Counted from the stretch's first letter, positions 1 to 9,052 are shown. The stretch: DNA of 64,000 nt from Methylosinus sp. LW4 (GCF_000379125.1 NZ_KB900627.1:324703-388702), one strand, 5' to 3'. The notes: generated from the letters alone by a model not told the origin. Numbers and translations: made by a program.

Positions 1-152
1 AGAAGCCGCCCCGAGGCGGCGTCGAGCGTCCAGACGCAATGCGGCGCCCGCCGCGCGCGACGGCGCGGCGCGACGATCTGCGCCTCGGCGCGGAAAGAAT
101 CCGCGCTTCGAGCGAACGGACGCGCGCATGCGATTGTGGTGAGCTTGTTCAT
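1..152 (-). CDS. Small hypothetical protein, 5' part only
   Basis: Reading frame that starts with ATG at 152 and runs off the left edge of the window, so only about 50 residues are visible. The start is chosen because AAGGAG lies seven bases upstream of it. The visible protein begins MNKLTTIACARP and then has a basic stretch followed by PHCVWTLDAASGRLL. From memory, a Cys-Val-Trp-x-Leu-Asp-x-x-x-Gly-Arg-Leu motif recurs in short uncharacterised alphaproteobacterial proteins; this is not a functional call. A second frame starting at 159 also stays open, but its start touches the ribosome binding site. Confidence 0.45.
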   Translation of the reverse strand, partial: MNKLTTIACARPFARSADSFRAEAQIVAPRRRARRAPHCVWTLDAASGRL

Positions 153-621
153 CGCTCATCTCCTTTTTGGCCATTGTGATCCACGGCCCGGAGCATGAGC
201 GGCAGGCAGGAGCCTCTAGGCCCTCGCGACGCCTCTCACGCGGTCTCCGAGACCGCGGGTGGTTTCGATGTCGAGTGGCGTCGCGAGCGCAGACGAGGCT
301 GCGGGCGCGGCGCCGAAGCGGCTACTGCCCATGTTTCTTTCTTGGGTTGTCGGAGTCGACGGCGGGGGCGAGGCCCCTCCATCCGAGGGCGATATCGGTC
401 CCGAAGCTGTGGTTGTCAAGCACAAATCACAGGATAGGCGATAGTGCTTACCAATCGATGAAACGAGACGCCGAACCGCGTGCGCCGAAGCCGCTCTCTG
501 GCGATGCCCGAGCTCGCTCGCCGGATAAGGTCACGTCGACAAGCGGAGAACGATCGGCTAAGCCGACGCGGTCGAGCATTTCCGGGCGGCGAAATTATAT
601 CGAGCGGATTGGCGGGGCCGA
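153..621. other. Intergenic stretch with no convincing gene
   Basis: About 470 bases between two divergent genes. All open frames here are short, arginine-rich and without a family signature. It must hold the promoters for the leftward partial gene and the rightward methyltransferase-like gene, but no promoter is clear enough to mark. Confidence 0.5.
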
Positions 622-1263
622 ATGACGCGATCATACATCAAAGCGAAGCTGCTCGATCTCATTTTCACGAGCCCTGTCGTCGCATGGTTCTCTCTCGGCA
701 TTTATGGCTCGTCCCAGATGATGGGCCCGTCCGAAGGACTTCTCGTGAATTTCTCGCTCGCGGCCAATATCGTTCTTCTCTGTCTCATAATATGCGTGAT
801 CTTGCTGCGGCCTCCGTCTCTGCGGACCGCGAAAGGCGTTCTGCCGAAACTGGCGGGCGCCGCCGGCTTTCTCTTGCCGAGCTTCATAGTCGCCGTCCCA
901 CAAGTCGACCTGTCGCCTTCGACGAAGGCCATTTCGGTCGGCATGGCCCTACTCGGAACGCTCGTCTCCATCGCGGCGACGATTTGGCTCGGTCGCAGCT
1001 TCAGCATTCTTCCGCAAGCTCGCGCGCTGGTGACGGAAGGACCGTATAAGCTCGTGCGTCATCCGCTCTACGCGGGAGAATTATTGGCTCTGATCGGCAT
1101 CATGTTTCGATATCAGCAGCCGTGGGCGCTGTGCTTGACGCTGCTATCGATCGCCATTCAATGGCCGCGCATGAATTTCGAAGAACGTGTGCTCGAAGAA
1201 ACATTCCCATCATACAAGGAGTATGCGGGTCGCACCGCGAGGCTGATCCCCGGCGTTTACTGA
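622..1263 (+). CDS. Isoprenylcysteine/phospholipid methyltransferase-family membrane protein
   Basis: A 213-residue integral membrane protein with about five hydrophobic segments (roughly residues 20-37, 45-62, 75-95, 105-125, 150-175). The stretch VTEGPYKLVRHPLYAGELL near residue 135 is the conserved motif of the ICMT/PEMT superfamily, whose members use S-adenosylmethionine to methylate membrane-embedded substrates; the family also has many members of unknown substrate. The C-terminal FEERVLEETFPSYKEYAGRTARLIP block is equally typical. It stands alone, so the substrate cannot be deduced. The fold assignment is firm, the reaction only inferred. Confidence 0.8.
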   Translation: MTRSYIKAKLLDLIFTSPVVAWFSLGIYGSSQMMGPSEGLLVNFSLAANIVLLCLIICVILLRPPSLRTAKGVLPKLAGAAGFLLPSFIVAVPQVDLSPSTKAISVGMALLGTLVSIAATIWLGRSFSILPQARALVTEGPYKLVRHPLYAGELLALIGIMFRYQQPWALCLTLLSIAIQWPRMNFEERVLEETFPSYKEYAGRTARLIPGVY

Positions 1264-1385
1264 CCTTTCGCTCACGATCGGGGAGCGGGAGACAAGCGCT
1301 CCCGCCATTGCCAAGAAGAGAGATCGACGCGGCAAGGCATGCGGACGAATGTCGGCGGCCGGACCAGGAGAGATCACGGCTCTCG

Positions 1386-2081
1386 TTACCCGAAAGCGCG
1401 AGCCAGACCGAAGGCCGCCGAGGCGGCAAGTCCCCCCACGGCGAGGGTCTGGATTGCCGCGCGCGCTCGATCGACGCCGGTGAAATGCCCTTTCGCCGCG
1501 CCGAACGCCAGCAACGCCACACCCGTGGCGAGAACGGACCTCAAAAGCGCGGTGTCGACGTTGTCCGTCGTCATGTAGGGAACGAGTGGCGTGAGGCCGC
1601 CGACGACATAGGCGAGTCCGATCGTCAGGGCGCTCGCCAGCGCACGCCGCGGATCCGGCTTCTCCAGCCCGAGCTCGAAGCGCATCATGAAATCGATCCA
1701 CCGTTCCTTGTCGGCCGATATGGCGGCGACCAGCGATTTCAGCGGATCGCCGGTCAGGCCGTATCCTTGGAGAAGCTGCTCGATCTCGTGAATCTCATGG
1801 TCGCGCATGAGGTCGATCTCTCGACCTTCCCGCGCCGCCTCGGACGCGTAGTGTTGAGCATCGGTCCGCGCGGCGAGAAAGCCTCCGAGACCCATTGCGA
1901 TGGCGCCTGCGGCAATTTCAGCGAGGCCGGCGGTCACGATCACGTCGGTGCTTGCGACCGCGGCCGACAGGCCCGCGGCGAGAGCGAAAGGCACCGTCAA
2001 GCCATCGGACATGCCGATCACGACGTCGCGAACCATTTCCGTGGCGGTGAAGTGCTTTTCTACATGGGGCGTTGCAGGCAT
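1386..2081 (-). CDS. VIT1/CCC1-family metal transporter
   Basis: Predicted inner-membrane protein of 231 residues of the VIT1/CCC1 family, which moves Fe2+ or Mn2+ out of the cytoplasm in known members. Family signs are the first helix region with VVIGMSDGLTVPFALAAGLS, the second helix AGLAEIAAGAIAMGLGGFLAART, a charged cytoplasmic loop with several Glu and His residues (EIDLMRDHEIHEIEQLL), and three C-terminal hydrophobic helices. The ATG at 2081 is preferred because the protein then begins directly with the family pattern; the frame stays open upstream for 78 residues of unconvincing sequence. Substrate is inferred from the family. Confidence 0.8.
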   Translation of the reverse strand: MPATPHVEKHFTATEMVRDVVIGMSDGLTVPFALAAGLSAAVASTDVIVTAGLAEIAAGAIAMGLGGFLAARTDAQHYASEAAREGREIDLMRDHEIHEIEQLLQGYGLTGDPLKSLVAAISADKERWIDFMMRFELGLEKPDPRRALASALTIGLAYVVGGLTPLVPYMTTDNVDTALLRSVLATGVALLAFGAAKGHFTGVDRARAAIQTLAVGGLAASAAFGLARAFG

Positions 2082-2222
2082 CGTTCGAGTTCCCGAGACA
2101 GCGCCAGCGTCGAGTAAGGGGCGATTGTGACAGCAGATCGACGGCGACCGCAGAGGATGCCTCGTCGAGGGATGAGGGCGCGATCTCAGTCCGCCGCACT
2201 GCATTTGCCGACCATTGAATAG

Positions 2223-2541
2223 GAAGCGATCGAACCGCTCGTCGTCGAAGAAGCCGGAGAGCTGTTCGGCGCGCTCCTGGAAAATGGGGTCAAATGGGTG
2301 GCCACAGACGTCCATGTAGCGGCGGAACGCGAACGCGTGTCGCCGATCCGCATCGAGGACGACGGCTCAGGAGTTCCCCCCGAAAAGCTCATCGAGCTCG
2401 GGCGGCGGGGCGTTCGACTCCGCCAAAAGACCGAGAGCGCCGGGCTCGGGCTCTCGATCCGTCGACGCCTATGGCGGGCAATTCGCTTTGGGACTCGCAG
2501 CCCTCACGGATTTCAGGCGGATCATCACTCTGCCGGCATGA
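2223..2541 (+). pseudogene. Remnant of a sensor histidine kinase (ATP-binding end)
   Basis: The frame following a stop at 2220-2222 encodes the C-terminal catalytic part of a sensor kinase: an N-box-like LFGALLENGVKW, then a G1 box IEDDGSGVPPEKL and a G2 box ESAGLGLSI. After ESAGLGLSI the frame shifts; the last part, DAYGGQFALGLAALTDF..IITLPA, continues in the next frame and ends at a TGA at 2539-2541. No dimerisation domain or start codon is present upstream. This is a decayed fragment and not a working kinase. Confidence 0.7.
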
Positions 2542-2547
2542 TTGCCC

Positions 2548-2955
2548 TCAGAAGCATTTGTTCGTTTTCAGCTCGTAGACCCAGGCGGCGCACTCGTTCT
2601 GGCGTCCGCCGTGCTGCCTCATGCAATTATTGTAATTCGTTTCGATCGCCAAGCACAACGCGACTTTGGGATCCGCCTGCGGGACGAAGCGGCGCCTATT
2701 TTGGTCTTCGTCGTAATCCCGCGGCCTTTCTTGGCTTCGGCGCCATTCTTCATATTCGCGCCGGCGATGTCGCTCGCGCCATTCCTCCCGCATCTCGTCG
2801 AGACGGGCGCAAGCTTCATCATCGCCATGCTCGCAATCCTCGTGGAGGCGATGCATATAGTCTCTTCGGCGGTCTTCATCGTCCTCTTGGGCGCGCGCCA
2901 GAGTCGGGGCCATCGTTACGATCAACCCGACGACAATCGCTTGACTCCATTTCAT
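2548..2955 (-). CDS. Secreted charged cysteine-containing protein, unknown function
   Basis: 135 residues with a signal peptide (MKWSQAIVVGLIVTMAPTLARA, cleaved before QEDD). The mature part is very rich in Glu, Asp and Arg. It has cysteines in DCEHGDDEACARL near residue 42 and in the last third (ALCLAIETNYNNCMRQ, NECAAWVYELKTNKCF), an arrangement suggesting two or three disulfides in the periplasm. I do not recognise the family. It is an isolated gene convergent with the kinase remnant. Confidence 0.6.
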   Translation of the reverse strand: MKWSQAIVVGLIVTMAPTLARAQEDDEDRRRDYMHRLHEDCEHGDDEACARLDEMREEWRERHRRREYEEWRRSQERPRDYDEDQNRRRFVPQADPKVALCLAIETNYNNCMRQHGGRQNECAAWVYELKTNKCF

Positions 2956-3216
2956 AGATCGGCCTTTTCCATCATACGGAAGGGACCACGCGACCCTCCT
3001 TTGAAACCATATAGATGCAGTCCAATTGACGAATTATTAAGGATCGCATTTTTGGGTCTTTCGTTGCGACGCGGCCATCTGATCCGCTTGAAGTCATTCA
3101 CGCGCAGTTCATGCGCGGAGGACGATGTTTGCCTTGGTCGTTGCCGCGCCACAATGATTCCGCATCGATTCCGTTGCCGAACAGAGTGAGTCGCGCGCCG
3201 GCGGAAAGGAATGCCC

Positions 3217-3606
3217 ATGGACAAGAAGACCGTCGGACTTTTCGGTGTGATTTCGGCCTTGCCGCTCGCTGCGGCGACGCCGGCGGCCGAGGCGAAGACA
3301 CTCGACGAAGTGATGTCGCCCCGCTCCTATGCGGAACTTCTGCAACCAATTCCCAATGCGGGAGCGCTCTTGAAAGAGGCCGTGGCGCGAGAGGCTTCGC
3401 AGCCCGAGCCGCAGATCCAGACAGCCCAATATTACGGCGATGGCGGTTATGGGTATGGCTACCCCTATTACCGCCGCTGGCGTCACCACCATCATCATCA
3501 TCATCATCATGGCTGGGGTTGGGGCGGCGGGGGATACTACTATGGACCGCCGCGCTACCATCATCACCATCACCATCATCACCATTGGAATGGCGGCTGG
3601 TGGTAA
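3217..3606 (+). CDS. Secreted protein with two poly-histidine tracts
   Basis: 129 residues. The ATG at 3217 is chosen over the one at 3211 because AAAGGA is six bases upstream of it. An N-terminal signal peptide (MDKKTVGLFGVISALPLAAATPAAEA) is followed by a short polar domain and then a Gly/Tyr-rich tail carrying two runs of nine histidines (about residues 90-98 and 115-123) separated by GWGWGGGGYYYGPPRY. His tracts of this kind bind Ni, Zn or Cu in secreted proteins and metallochaperones; periplasmic metal storage or buffering is an inference. No partner gene is adjacent. Confidence 0.75.
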   Translation: MDKKTVGLFGVISALPLAAATPAAEAKTLDEVMSPRSYAELLQPIPNAGALLKEAVAREASQPEPQIQTAQYYGDGGYGYGYPYYRRWRHHHHHHHHHGWGWGGGGYYYGPPRYHHHHHHHHHWNGGWW

Positions 3607-3643
3607 AAAGTGCCGGTCGCGCCGTTCACGCAACGGGAGCCTT

Positions 3644-4366
3644 TTATTTCTTCGGCGCGACCGAACGCGCCGCACCATGGATGTGGCGATAGGTTCCGTC
3701 GAAAACCGTGTCGGTGGTCGACAGCCATTGCGAGTCGGCGCCGAGCGTTGCGCGACTTGCGTGGATGCGCCGCGATTGCAATTCGCGTTCAGCGGCTTCG
3801 TCGTAGCTCATGGGCTCCAGTTCGACGTCGCTTTCCGCCGGGATCATCGTGAATTGGGCTATCGGCATGTCCGCCCGGAAGACATGAGTCTGCCCTTCCG
3901 ACGGTGATTTGAACACGAGAAAATAGATCATCGGCCACCATTCGCGGATGATCGCCGGCACGGCGATCGGCGCTGTGCCAGTGCTGTCCGTATAGAAGCT
4001 CGGATGCGTCTCGACTTTGATCGCGTAACCCGGCTCGGGCTGGAGATCGAGCAAAAGCTGATAGGTGTAGTAGCTGCCGCCAAAATCACGGAAGGGCGGC
4101 CAACTGCGGTCTGGATCGGGCGGCGAGCCGAAGTCGCCGTCGAAAATCAGCCTCCCGTTCTGCATCGAAACGCGCAGCTCGTTTTTGTAGGGGTAGAAAA
4201 TTTCGACGCCATATTTGGCGTATTCGGAGAAAGGCACGCAATGCCAGGCGTGCTCATGCGAGCCATCCGTGCGCTTTTCCGGCTGGCCCGCCCAGCCGGG
4301 AATTTCCATTCGGGTGCGGCGGGGTTTGAGATCGTCGCCGCTCATTCGGAATTTGATTTTGTGCAA
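3644..4366 (-). CDS. Conserved hypothetical protein, possibly DUF6065
   Basis: 240 residues, soluble, no signal peptide. Tryptophan- and proline-rich text such as HAWHCVPFSEYAKYGVEIFYPYKNELRV and a C-terminal helix DEAAERELQSRR are consistent with the DUF6065 group of uncharacterised proteins, where I would place it tentatively from memory. Monocistronic, transcribed leftward. Nothing in the sequence suggests a catalytic centre. Confidence 0.55.
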   Translation of the reverse strand: MHKIKFRMSGDDLKPRRTRMEIPGWAGQPEKRTDGSHEHAWHCVPFSEYAKYGVEIFYPYKNELRVSMQNGRLIFDGDFGSPPDPDRSWPPFRDFGGSYYTYQLLLDLQPEPGYAIKVETHPSFYTDSTGTAPIAVPAIIREWWPMIYFLVFKSPSEGQTHVFRADMPIAQFTMIPAESDVELEPMSYDEAAERELQSRRIHASRATLGADSQWLSTTDTVFDGTYRHIHGAARSVAPKK

Positions 4367-4538
4367 GACGATCTCCCTGCGCTTGTGCTCGTCAGCGATA
4401 GCGCCGCGCCCTCTGGTCCGCGCCGGTCGAACGAAATGCCGGCGTACCGCTCAATACGCAGCCACTTCGGCTTCATTGCGGCGCCGAGGTCGACGAAATC
4501 GGGAATTCACCAGAGGCCCGCCGCGCCGGCCCCCTTCT

Positions 4539-5198
4539 CTATCGTGAAGCCCATCGCATGACGCCATCGTCGAACGGGCTCCATTGAGCCGTTCGAATCC
4601 CGGCGGCGCGCAGCGCCTCGCTCGTCCAGACGTTGCAGGTCCGAAACGCGCTGTAATGGCCGCGCGCGCCATAAAAGACGTCGCTGGGACCGTAGCCGGG
4701 AATGACCTCGCGCCGATCGGCGAATGTGGTGTCGATGAAGGCGGCGAGCCGGTGGTATTGCTCGGGCGTTATCCGCAGCGGACGGACCGTCTCGCGCGGG
4801 CGGACGTCCTCGAGGAGGTCCACATGCACCAGCGTCGACCCCTGCCCCGTCACGGCCTTCAGTCCGCGCAGAAACGAAAACTCCGCCCAGGTCGGTGTGT
4901 TGAGATAGAAGTCCCGATCGCCCCAGCCGAAAGCGAGCCAGCCCGGCGTGGTCGACCATCCGGGCGCATCGCCCGGTTGGATGCGATGGCTCCAATCGAC
5001 GCCGGCGGCGTTCGCAGGCACGACGACGCCGGTGTGCACGCCATTGGTCTGCACATAGATGGTTATGCCACTATCCGGCTCGCGCCAGTCGTCATTGGCA
5101 GGAATGCGGCTCGCGATCGCGGCGGCAATGAGATAGAGCGCGGCGGGGACCAGCGGCGCAAGGAGGATGAGGACGACGGTGCGCGCGGCGCGGCGCAT
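4539..5198 (-). CDS. DUF2459/TIGR02117-family membrane-anchored protein
   Basis: 219 residues with one N-terminal transmembrane helix (TVVLILLAPLVPAALYLIAAAIA) and the rest exposed to the periplasm. Family signatures are IYVQTNGVHTGVVVP, FGWGDRDFYLNTPTWAEF and RTCNVWTSEALRAAGI, the last with a cysteine that is conserved in this group as I recall it. The His in VHTG plus the Cys resemble a papain-like peptidase arrangement, but no activity has been established to my knowledge. Not linked to its neighbours. Confidence 0.7.
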   Translation of the reverse strand: MRRAARTVVLILLAPLVPAALYLIAAAIASRIPANDDWREPDSGITIYVQTNGVHTGVVVPANAAGVDWSHRIQPGDAPGWSTTPGWLAFGWGDRDFYLNTPTWAEFSFLRGLKAVTGQGSTLVHVDLLEDVRPRETVRPLRITPEQYHRLAAFIDTTFADRREVIPGYGPSDVFYGARGHYSAFRTCNVWTSEALRAAGIRTAQWSPFDDGVMRWASR

Positions 5199-5349
5199 GG
5201 GCTCTTTTATCCAGGGTTATAATCCCGGCATTCTCGCGTAGCCGACCTCTGTGGTCTACGCGAATTATGCCGCCTTCGAGCAGCATCCCCTCTCGCGGAA
5301 TCATATGGCGCGCGCCGCGCCCCTCTCGAAATCCACCGTCGACAGACCT

Positions 5350-6255
5350 TCAATCCCCGCGCGTCTCGCCGATCCTCTGCAGACGCTCGATGAGCCAACG
5401 GCCAGCCGGGCCGGGCGGGGAATCCTTGCGGTAGACCGCCGACATGGCCATTTCGGAACCGACGATCATTTCGGCCAAATCCAGCTGGACCAGCGCGCCA
5501 TTCGCCAAATCCGCCGCGACGAAGTCGAACGGCATGCCTCCCCAGCCGAGTCCGGCATGCAAGAACGCATGCTTCACGCCGAGGTCGGAAAGACGCCACG
5601 TCTTTTGGGAGAATACACGGAAATCCCGCCCTTCCGTCATCCGAGAGCGATCGCTCAAGACGAGCTGCACATGCCGTGCGAGCTCCTTTGTCGGGATCGC
5701 GCCGCGGTGCGCCGCCAATGGGTGGCGAGACGATGCGACCATCACATAGCGGATGTCGAGCAGCGCCTCGCTGGCGAGCTCAGGATGGCCGATCGCCAAG
5801 GGACCGCGAATGCCGAAGGAGCAATGGCGACCGAGAACGGAATCGATGACGGCTCCCAATCCCTCCACGGCGATTCGCAATGGCGTGTCGGGAAACTCGG
5901 CTTGGAAGTCGACGACGGCGCGGGTCAGCGTTTCGGTCGGGAACAGCACATTGACGATGACGCTCAGCTCGGGCTCGAGCCCGCCGGCGAACCCGCGCGC
6001 TCGGGCTTTGAACAAATCCATGCTCGCGGCGACGGAACGGGCTTCCGACAACAACGTCTTTCCCTCGGCGGTCAGCTGCGGGTAACGGCCTTTGCGCTCG
6101 AACAGCCGCACGCCGAGCTGGCCTTCGAGATTGGCGAGCGTCTGGCTGACCACCGACTGCGCGCGGCCGAGCCTCCGCCCGGCCGCCGAGAAGCTGCCTT
6201 CGTCGGCCGCGGCGATGAAAGTGCGAAGCTGATCTAGAGAGACGCCGTCGAGCAT
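5350..6255 (-). CDS. LysR-family transcriptional regulator
   Basis: 301 residues. N-terminal winged helix-turn-helix (about residues 6-65: LDQLRTFIAAADEGSFSAAGRRL, AQSVVSQTLANLEGQLGVRLFER) followed by a two-lobed effector-binding domain. It is divergent from the ferredoxin-pirin-DoxX genes, 179 bases apart, so it probably controls them and itself. The effector cannot be told from the sequence. Confidence 0.85.
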   Translation of the reverse strand: MLDGVSLDQLRTFIAAADEGSFSAAGRRLGRAQSVVSQTLANLEGQLGVRLFERKGRYPQLTAEGKTLLSEARSVAASMDLFKARARGFAGGLEPELSVIVNVLFPTETLTRAVVDFQAEFPDTPLRIAVEGLGAVIDSVLGRHCSFGIRGPLAIGHPELASEALLDIRYVMVASSRHPLAAHRGAIPTKELARHVQLVLSDRSRMTEGRDFRVFSQKTWRLSDLGVKHAFLHAGLGWGGMPFDFVAADLANGALVQLDLAEMIVGSEMAMSAVYRKDSPPGPAGRWLIERLQRIGETRGD

Positions 6256-6275
6256 ATATCCAATTACCAGATGGA

Positions 6276-6300
6276 TCGTATCGAAATATATAGGCTACGA
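6276..6300. promoter_or_regulatory. Inverted repeat in the LysR/ferredoxin divergent promoter
   Basis: TCGTA at 6276-6280 and TACGA at 6296-6300 form a perfect five-base inverted repeat separated by 15 AT-rich bases. It lies just upstream of the LysR start in the divergent intergenic region, where LysR proteins usually bind. Assignment as the operator is inference. Confidence 0.35.
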
Positions 6301-6434
6301 CGATGTAAGGCAAACGCATATCACTGAGGGCGTCGGCGCGTCGACGCCCTCGCGCTGCAGAGGCCTGCGGCGAGGAAACCCACCGCCTCGACACATCGTC
6401 GGGAGCGCGCCGTCGATCCTCAGGAGAAAGCCCG

Positions 6435-6776
6435 GTGAGCACCAATCCTATGAAAGTGAGACGGGCCGCCGCCCACCCCGACCGGCCAGGCGAGGCATGC
6501 AAGGCGGAACCCGGCGCCTATCGCCCCGAGGTCGACCCGCGCCGCTGCGAAGGCAAGGGCGATTGCATCGAGGTCTGTCCATATGGCGTGTTCGAGCTCG
6601 GCCGTCTTCCCGACGAAATCTTCGACGCTATGCCGCTGCTCGCGCGGATGAAGTCTTGGGCGCACGGGCGAAAAACGGTCTTCACCCCCAAGGCCGACGC
6701 CTGCCGGGCCTGCGGCCTGTGCGTCGTGGCGTGCCCCGAACGCGCGCTCCGACTTGTCGGGGCGGAGGTCGGCTGA
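6435..6776 (+). CDS. Two-cluster ferredoxin
   Basis: 113 residues, GTG start with AGGAG about nine bases upstream. The second cluster motif is a complete CRACGLCVVACP ([4Fe-4S]). The first, CEGKGDCIEVCP, has only three cysteines, which suggests a [3Fe-4S] cluster or a cluster with a non-Cys ligand, as in seven-iron ferredoxins. An insertion of about 35 residues separates the two motifs. Cytoplasmic electron carrier; first gene of a group with pirin and DoxX. Partner enzymes are not in the window. Confidence 0.8.
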   Translation: MSTNPMKVRRAAAHPDRPGEACKAEPGAYRPEVDPRRCEGKGDCIEVCPYGVFELGRLPDEIFDAMPLLARMKSWAHGRKTVFTPKADACRACGLCVVACPERALRLVGAEVG

Positions 6777-6827
6777 ACGCGGAAGCGTTTTTCGCTCCGC
6801 CGCCCGAGAACGGCAAAGGAACCTGCT

Positions 6828-7715
6828 ATGTCTACTCGCGTTTCTCGCGTCGTCCCCGCGACGACACGGACCCTCGGCCTCGGCCTTTCCGTCAGCGGCG
6901 TCGATTGCGGTGCGCTCGGCGTCGCGGCCTCGCCCATCATGTTGCTGGACCACTTTCGTGTGAGAGCGCCGCCGTTTCCGCCGCATCCGCACGCCGGCTT
7001 TGCCGCCGTCACCTATGTGCTCCCGGATTCGGATGGAGGCCTGCGCAGCCGCACCTCGCTCGGCGACGATCTCGTCATTGGCCCCGGTGGGATCGTCTGG
7101 ACGCAGGCGGGGAGCGGCCTGATCCATGAGGAGGCGCCGTCCGAAGCGGGTCGTGAGCTTCATGGCGTGCAGATTTTTGTGAACGCGAGCTCGAGCCGCA
7201 AGCTGACGACGCCGCATGTCCTCCGTCTCGAAAGAGATGGAGCGCCAGAATGGCGTAACGCCGATGGCGACCATGTGCGCGTGATCGTCGGATCCTTCGA
7301 AGGACTCTCGTCACCGCTCGTTCCGGTCGAGCCTTTCCGCCTGCTGGACGTCGATCTGCGTCGAGGATTCTCATTCGACGTCGCGGCCGGCGACAATGCG
7401 CTCGTCTATGTTCTTCACGGCGAAATTCTCGTGCACGCCGAAGGCGACGAACGACGACTCGCTGAAGAGCAGGCCGTCACGCTGCGCGGCGACGACACGC
7501 CGGCGGCTCTCGAGGCGCTGCGCCCCGCCCGTCTGCTGATCCTCTCGGGCGCAGAAATCCGCGAGCAGCTCGTCGAGCAAGGGCCGTTCATCATGAACGA
7601 GCAATCGCAGATCGACGCCGCCTTCGCGCGCTATCGAGCCGGCGAGATGGGTCGATTGACGCCCATGGCGAAGATCCGAGCGCCCTCGAACGAAGCGTCC
7701 ATCGAACGAGCGTGA
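6828..7715 (+). CDS. Pirin-family bicupin protein
   Basis: 295 residues with an N-terminal pirin cupin (PPFPPHPHAGFAAVTYVL supplies the His metal ligands near residues 54-56, with GSGLIHEEAP and ELHGVQIFVN further on) and a C-terminal cupin half. Pirins bind a metal and have quercetinase or regulatory roles in different bacteria. It lies 51 bases after the ferredoxin gene and 52 before DoxX, so likely the same transcript, presumably under the divergent LysR regulator. Confidence 0.85.
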   Translation: MSTRVSRVVPATTRTLGLGLSVSGVDCGALGVAASPIMLLDHFRVRAPPFPPHPHAGFAAVTYVLPDSDGGLRSRTSLGDDLVIGPGGIVWTQAGSGLIHEEAPSEAGRELHGVQIFVNASSSRKLTTPHVLRLERDGAPEWRNADGDHVRVIVGSFEGLSSPLVPVEPFRLLDVDLRRGFSFDVAAGDNALVYVLHGEILVHAEGDERRLAEEQAVTLRGDDTPAALEALRPARLLILSGAEIREQLVEQGPFIMNEQSQIDAAFARYRAGEMGRLTPMAKIRAPSNEASIERA

Positions 7716-7767
7716 ACGCACGCGGTTCGTCCGGCGCAAATCCCTCACAAAGCAAAGGAGAAATCTC

Positions 7768-8205
7768 ATGACTGAAGCTGGAGCCGCGACAAGCGCCGTT
7801 CGCCCGTCTCTGGGCTGGCGAGCGACTCTCTGGATCGCACAGATTCTGCTCGCGCTTCTGTATGGAGCCGCGGGCGCGATGAAGAGCATCGCAACGCCCG
7901 AGGCGTTGGCGACGATGGGTGTCGCCTATGCGACCGACATTCCGTTCTGGCTGCTGCGCTTCATCGGCTATTCCGAGTTGACGGGCGCGGTCGGAATCGT
8001 CCTGCCCGCATTGATCGGCGTCAAGCCGGGCCTCACGCCGCTCGCTGCGGCGGGATTTTCCATCATCCAAGTCTTGGCGATCGGCTTCCATATCATGCGC
8101 GGCGAGACGAACGCTTTGTCGATGAATCTTCCTCTCCTCGGCCTATCGCTGTTCGTGCTGTGGGGCTGGATCAGACGGCCGCCTGTCGCGTCGCGCGGCA
8201 GGTGA
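7768..8205 (+). CDS. DoxX-family membrane protein
   Basis: 145 residues with four transmembrane helices; a strong AAAGGAG lies upstream of the ATG. The WIAQILLALLYGAAGAMK start and the helix 2 pattern RFIGYSELTGAVGIVLPAL are typical of DoxX-like proteins. Pirin and DoxX are commonly neighbours and are linked with oxidative or electrophile stress; the exact reaction is unknown. Confidence 0.75.
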   Translation: MTEAGAATSAVRPSLGWRATLWIAQILLALLYGAAGAMKSIATPEALATMGVAYATDIPFWLLRFIGYSELTGAVGIVLPALIGVKPGLTPLAAAGFSIIQVLAIGFHIMRGETNALSMNLPLLGLSLFVLWGWIRRPPVASRGR

Positions 8206-8404
8206 GGCGCTCGGGATCGAGACGCACGCGTCGCACACTGCAACGCCGAGCCATGCGCGCCGCCCTTTCGCTTCGGAAAGGCGGCGCGCGTCGCGTTTCA
8301 TCGGCGACGATTCGACACGTGTCGCAGAACTCTTCCCCAATGTTCGTAGGCGATGGCGGGCGCCGAAATGGACGCTGTCGTGACGTTCGCGGAGCGCCGC
8401 GGCG

Positions 8405-9052
8405 TCACGCGCTTTTGGTCGGCGCCGCCCGATAGGCGCTCAGGAATACGAATACGCCCGCCTCCATCACTCTCTCCGCCTCCGCCTCATTCGGCAGGTC
8501 GAGGCCCAGAGCGACGCGCATCGGCAGATCCGACAATATGAGATTGAGGAATTGATTTGCCGCGAGATGGGCGTCGCCGAAGGTCAACCAGCCTTGCGCT
8601 TTGGCGTCTTCGAGAAAGGCGGCGACAAATTCATTCGCCTTGTTTTGGCCAGTGCGAAAATAGAGTTGGCAGAGTCCAGGAAAGCGGAGCCGCTCGCTGG
8701 ACACGGTCTGGAAGAATTTGGTTTCGTCTTGTGAGAGAAAATGGAGAATGAATTCCTTTCCCAGACCTCGAAGAGCCGAGTCGATGCAGCATCCGATCAT
8801 CGGCGCAGGCTCGAACATGCGCTTCTCATCGCATTCCGACTCGATCAAATGGCTGAACAGCGCTTCCTTGCTTTGGAAATAGGCGTAGAGCGTCGTTTTC
8901 GACACGCCCGCGGCGCGCGCGATCGACTCCATGCTGGTTTCCCCGAATCCGCGCTTCAGAAACTCGTTTCGGGCGGCAGAGACGATCTGGGTCTCTTTCC
9001 GACCCGCCGAAGATTCCAGCGCTTCCGCCGGCGCAAGGGGTGACGGTCTCAT
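8405..9052 (-). CDS. TetR-family regulator
   Basis: 215 residues from the ATG at 9052, chosen because the upstream extension (to 9139) is arginine-rich and unlike the family. Helix-turn-helix at about residues 20-65: IVSAARNEFLKRGFGETSMESIARAAGVSKTTLYAYFQSKEALF. The C-terminal ligand domain resembles the AcrR-C type. It follows the RND pump genes on the same strand, about 300 bases downstream, with its own palindromic operator upstream. Confidence 0.85.
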   Translation of the reverse strand: MRPSPLAPAEALESSAGRKETQIVSAARNEFLKRGFGETSMESIARAAGVSKTTLYAYFQSKEALFSHLIESECDEKRMFEPAPMIGCCIDSALRGLGKEFILHFLSQDETKFFQTVSSERLRFPGLCQLYFRTGQNKANEFVAAFLEDAKAQGWLTFGDAHLAANQFLNLILSDLPMRVALGLDLPNEAEAERVMEAGVFVFLSAYRAAPTKSA

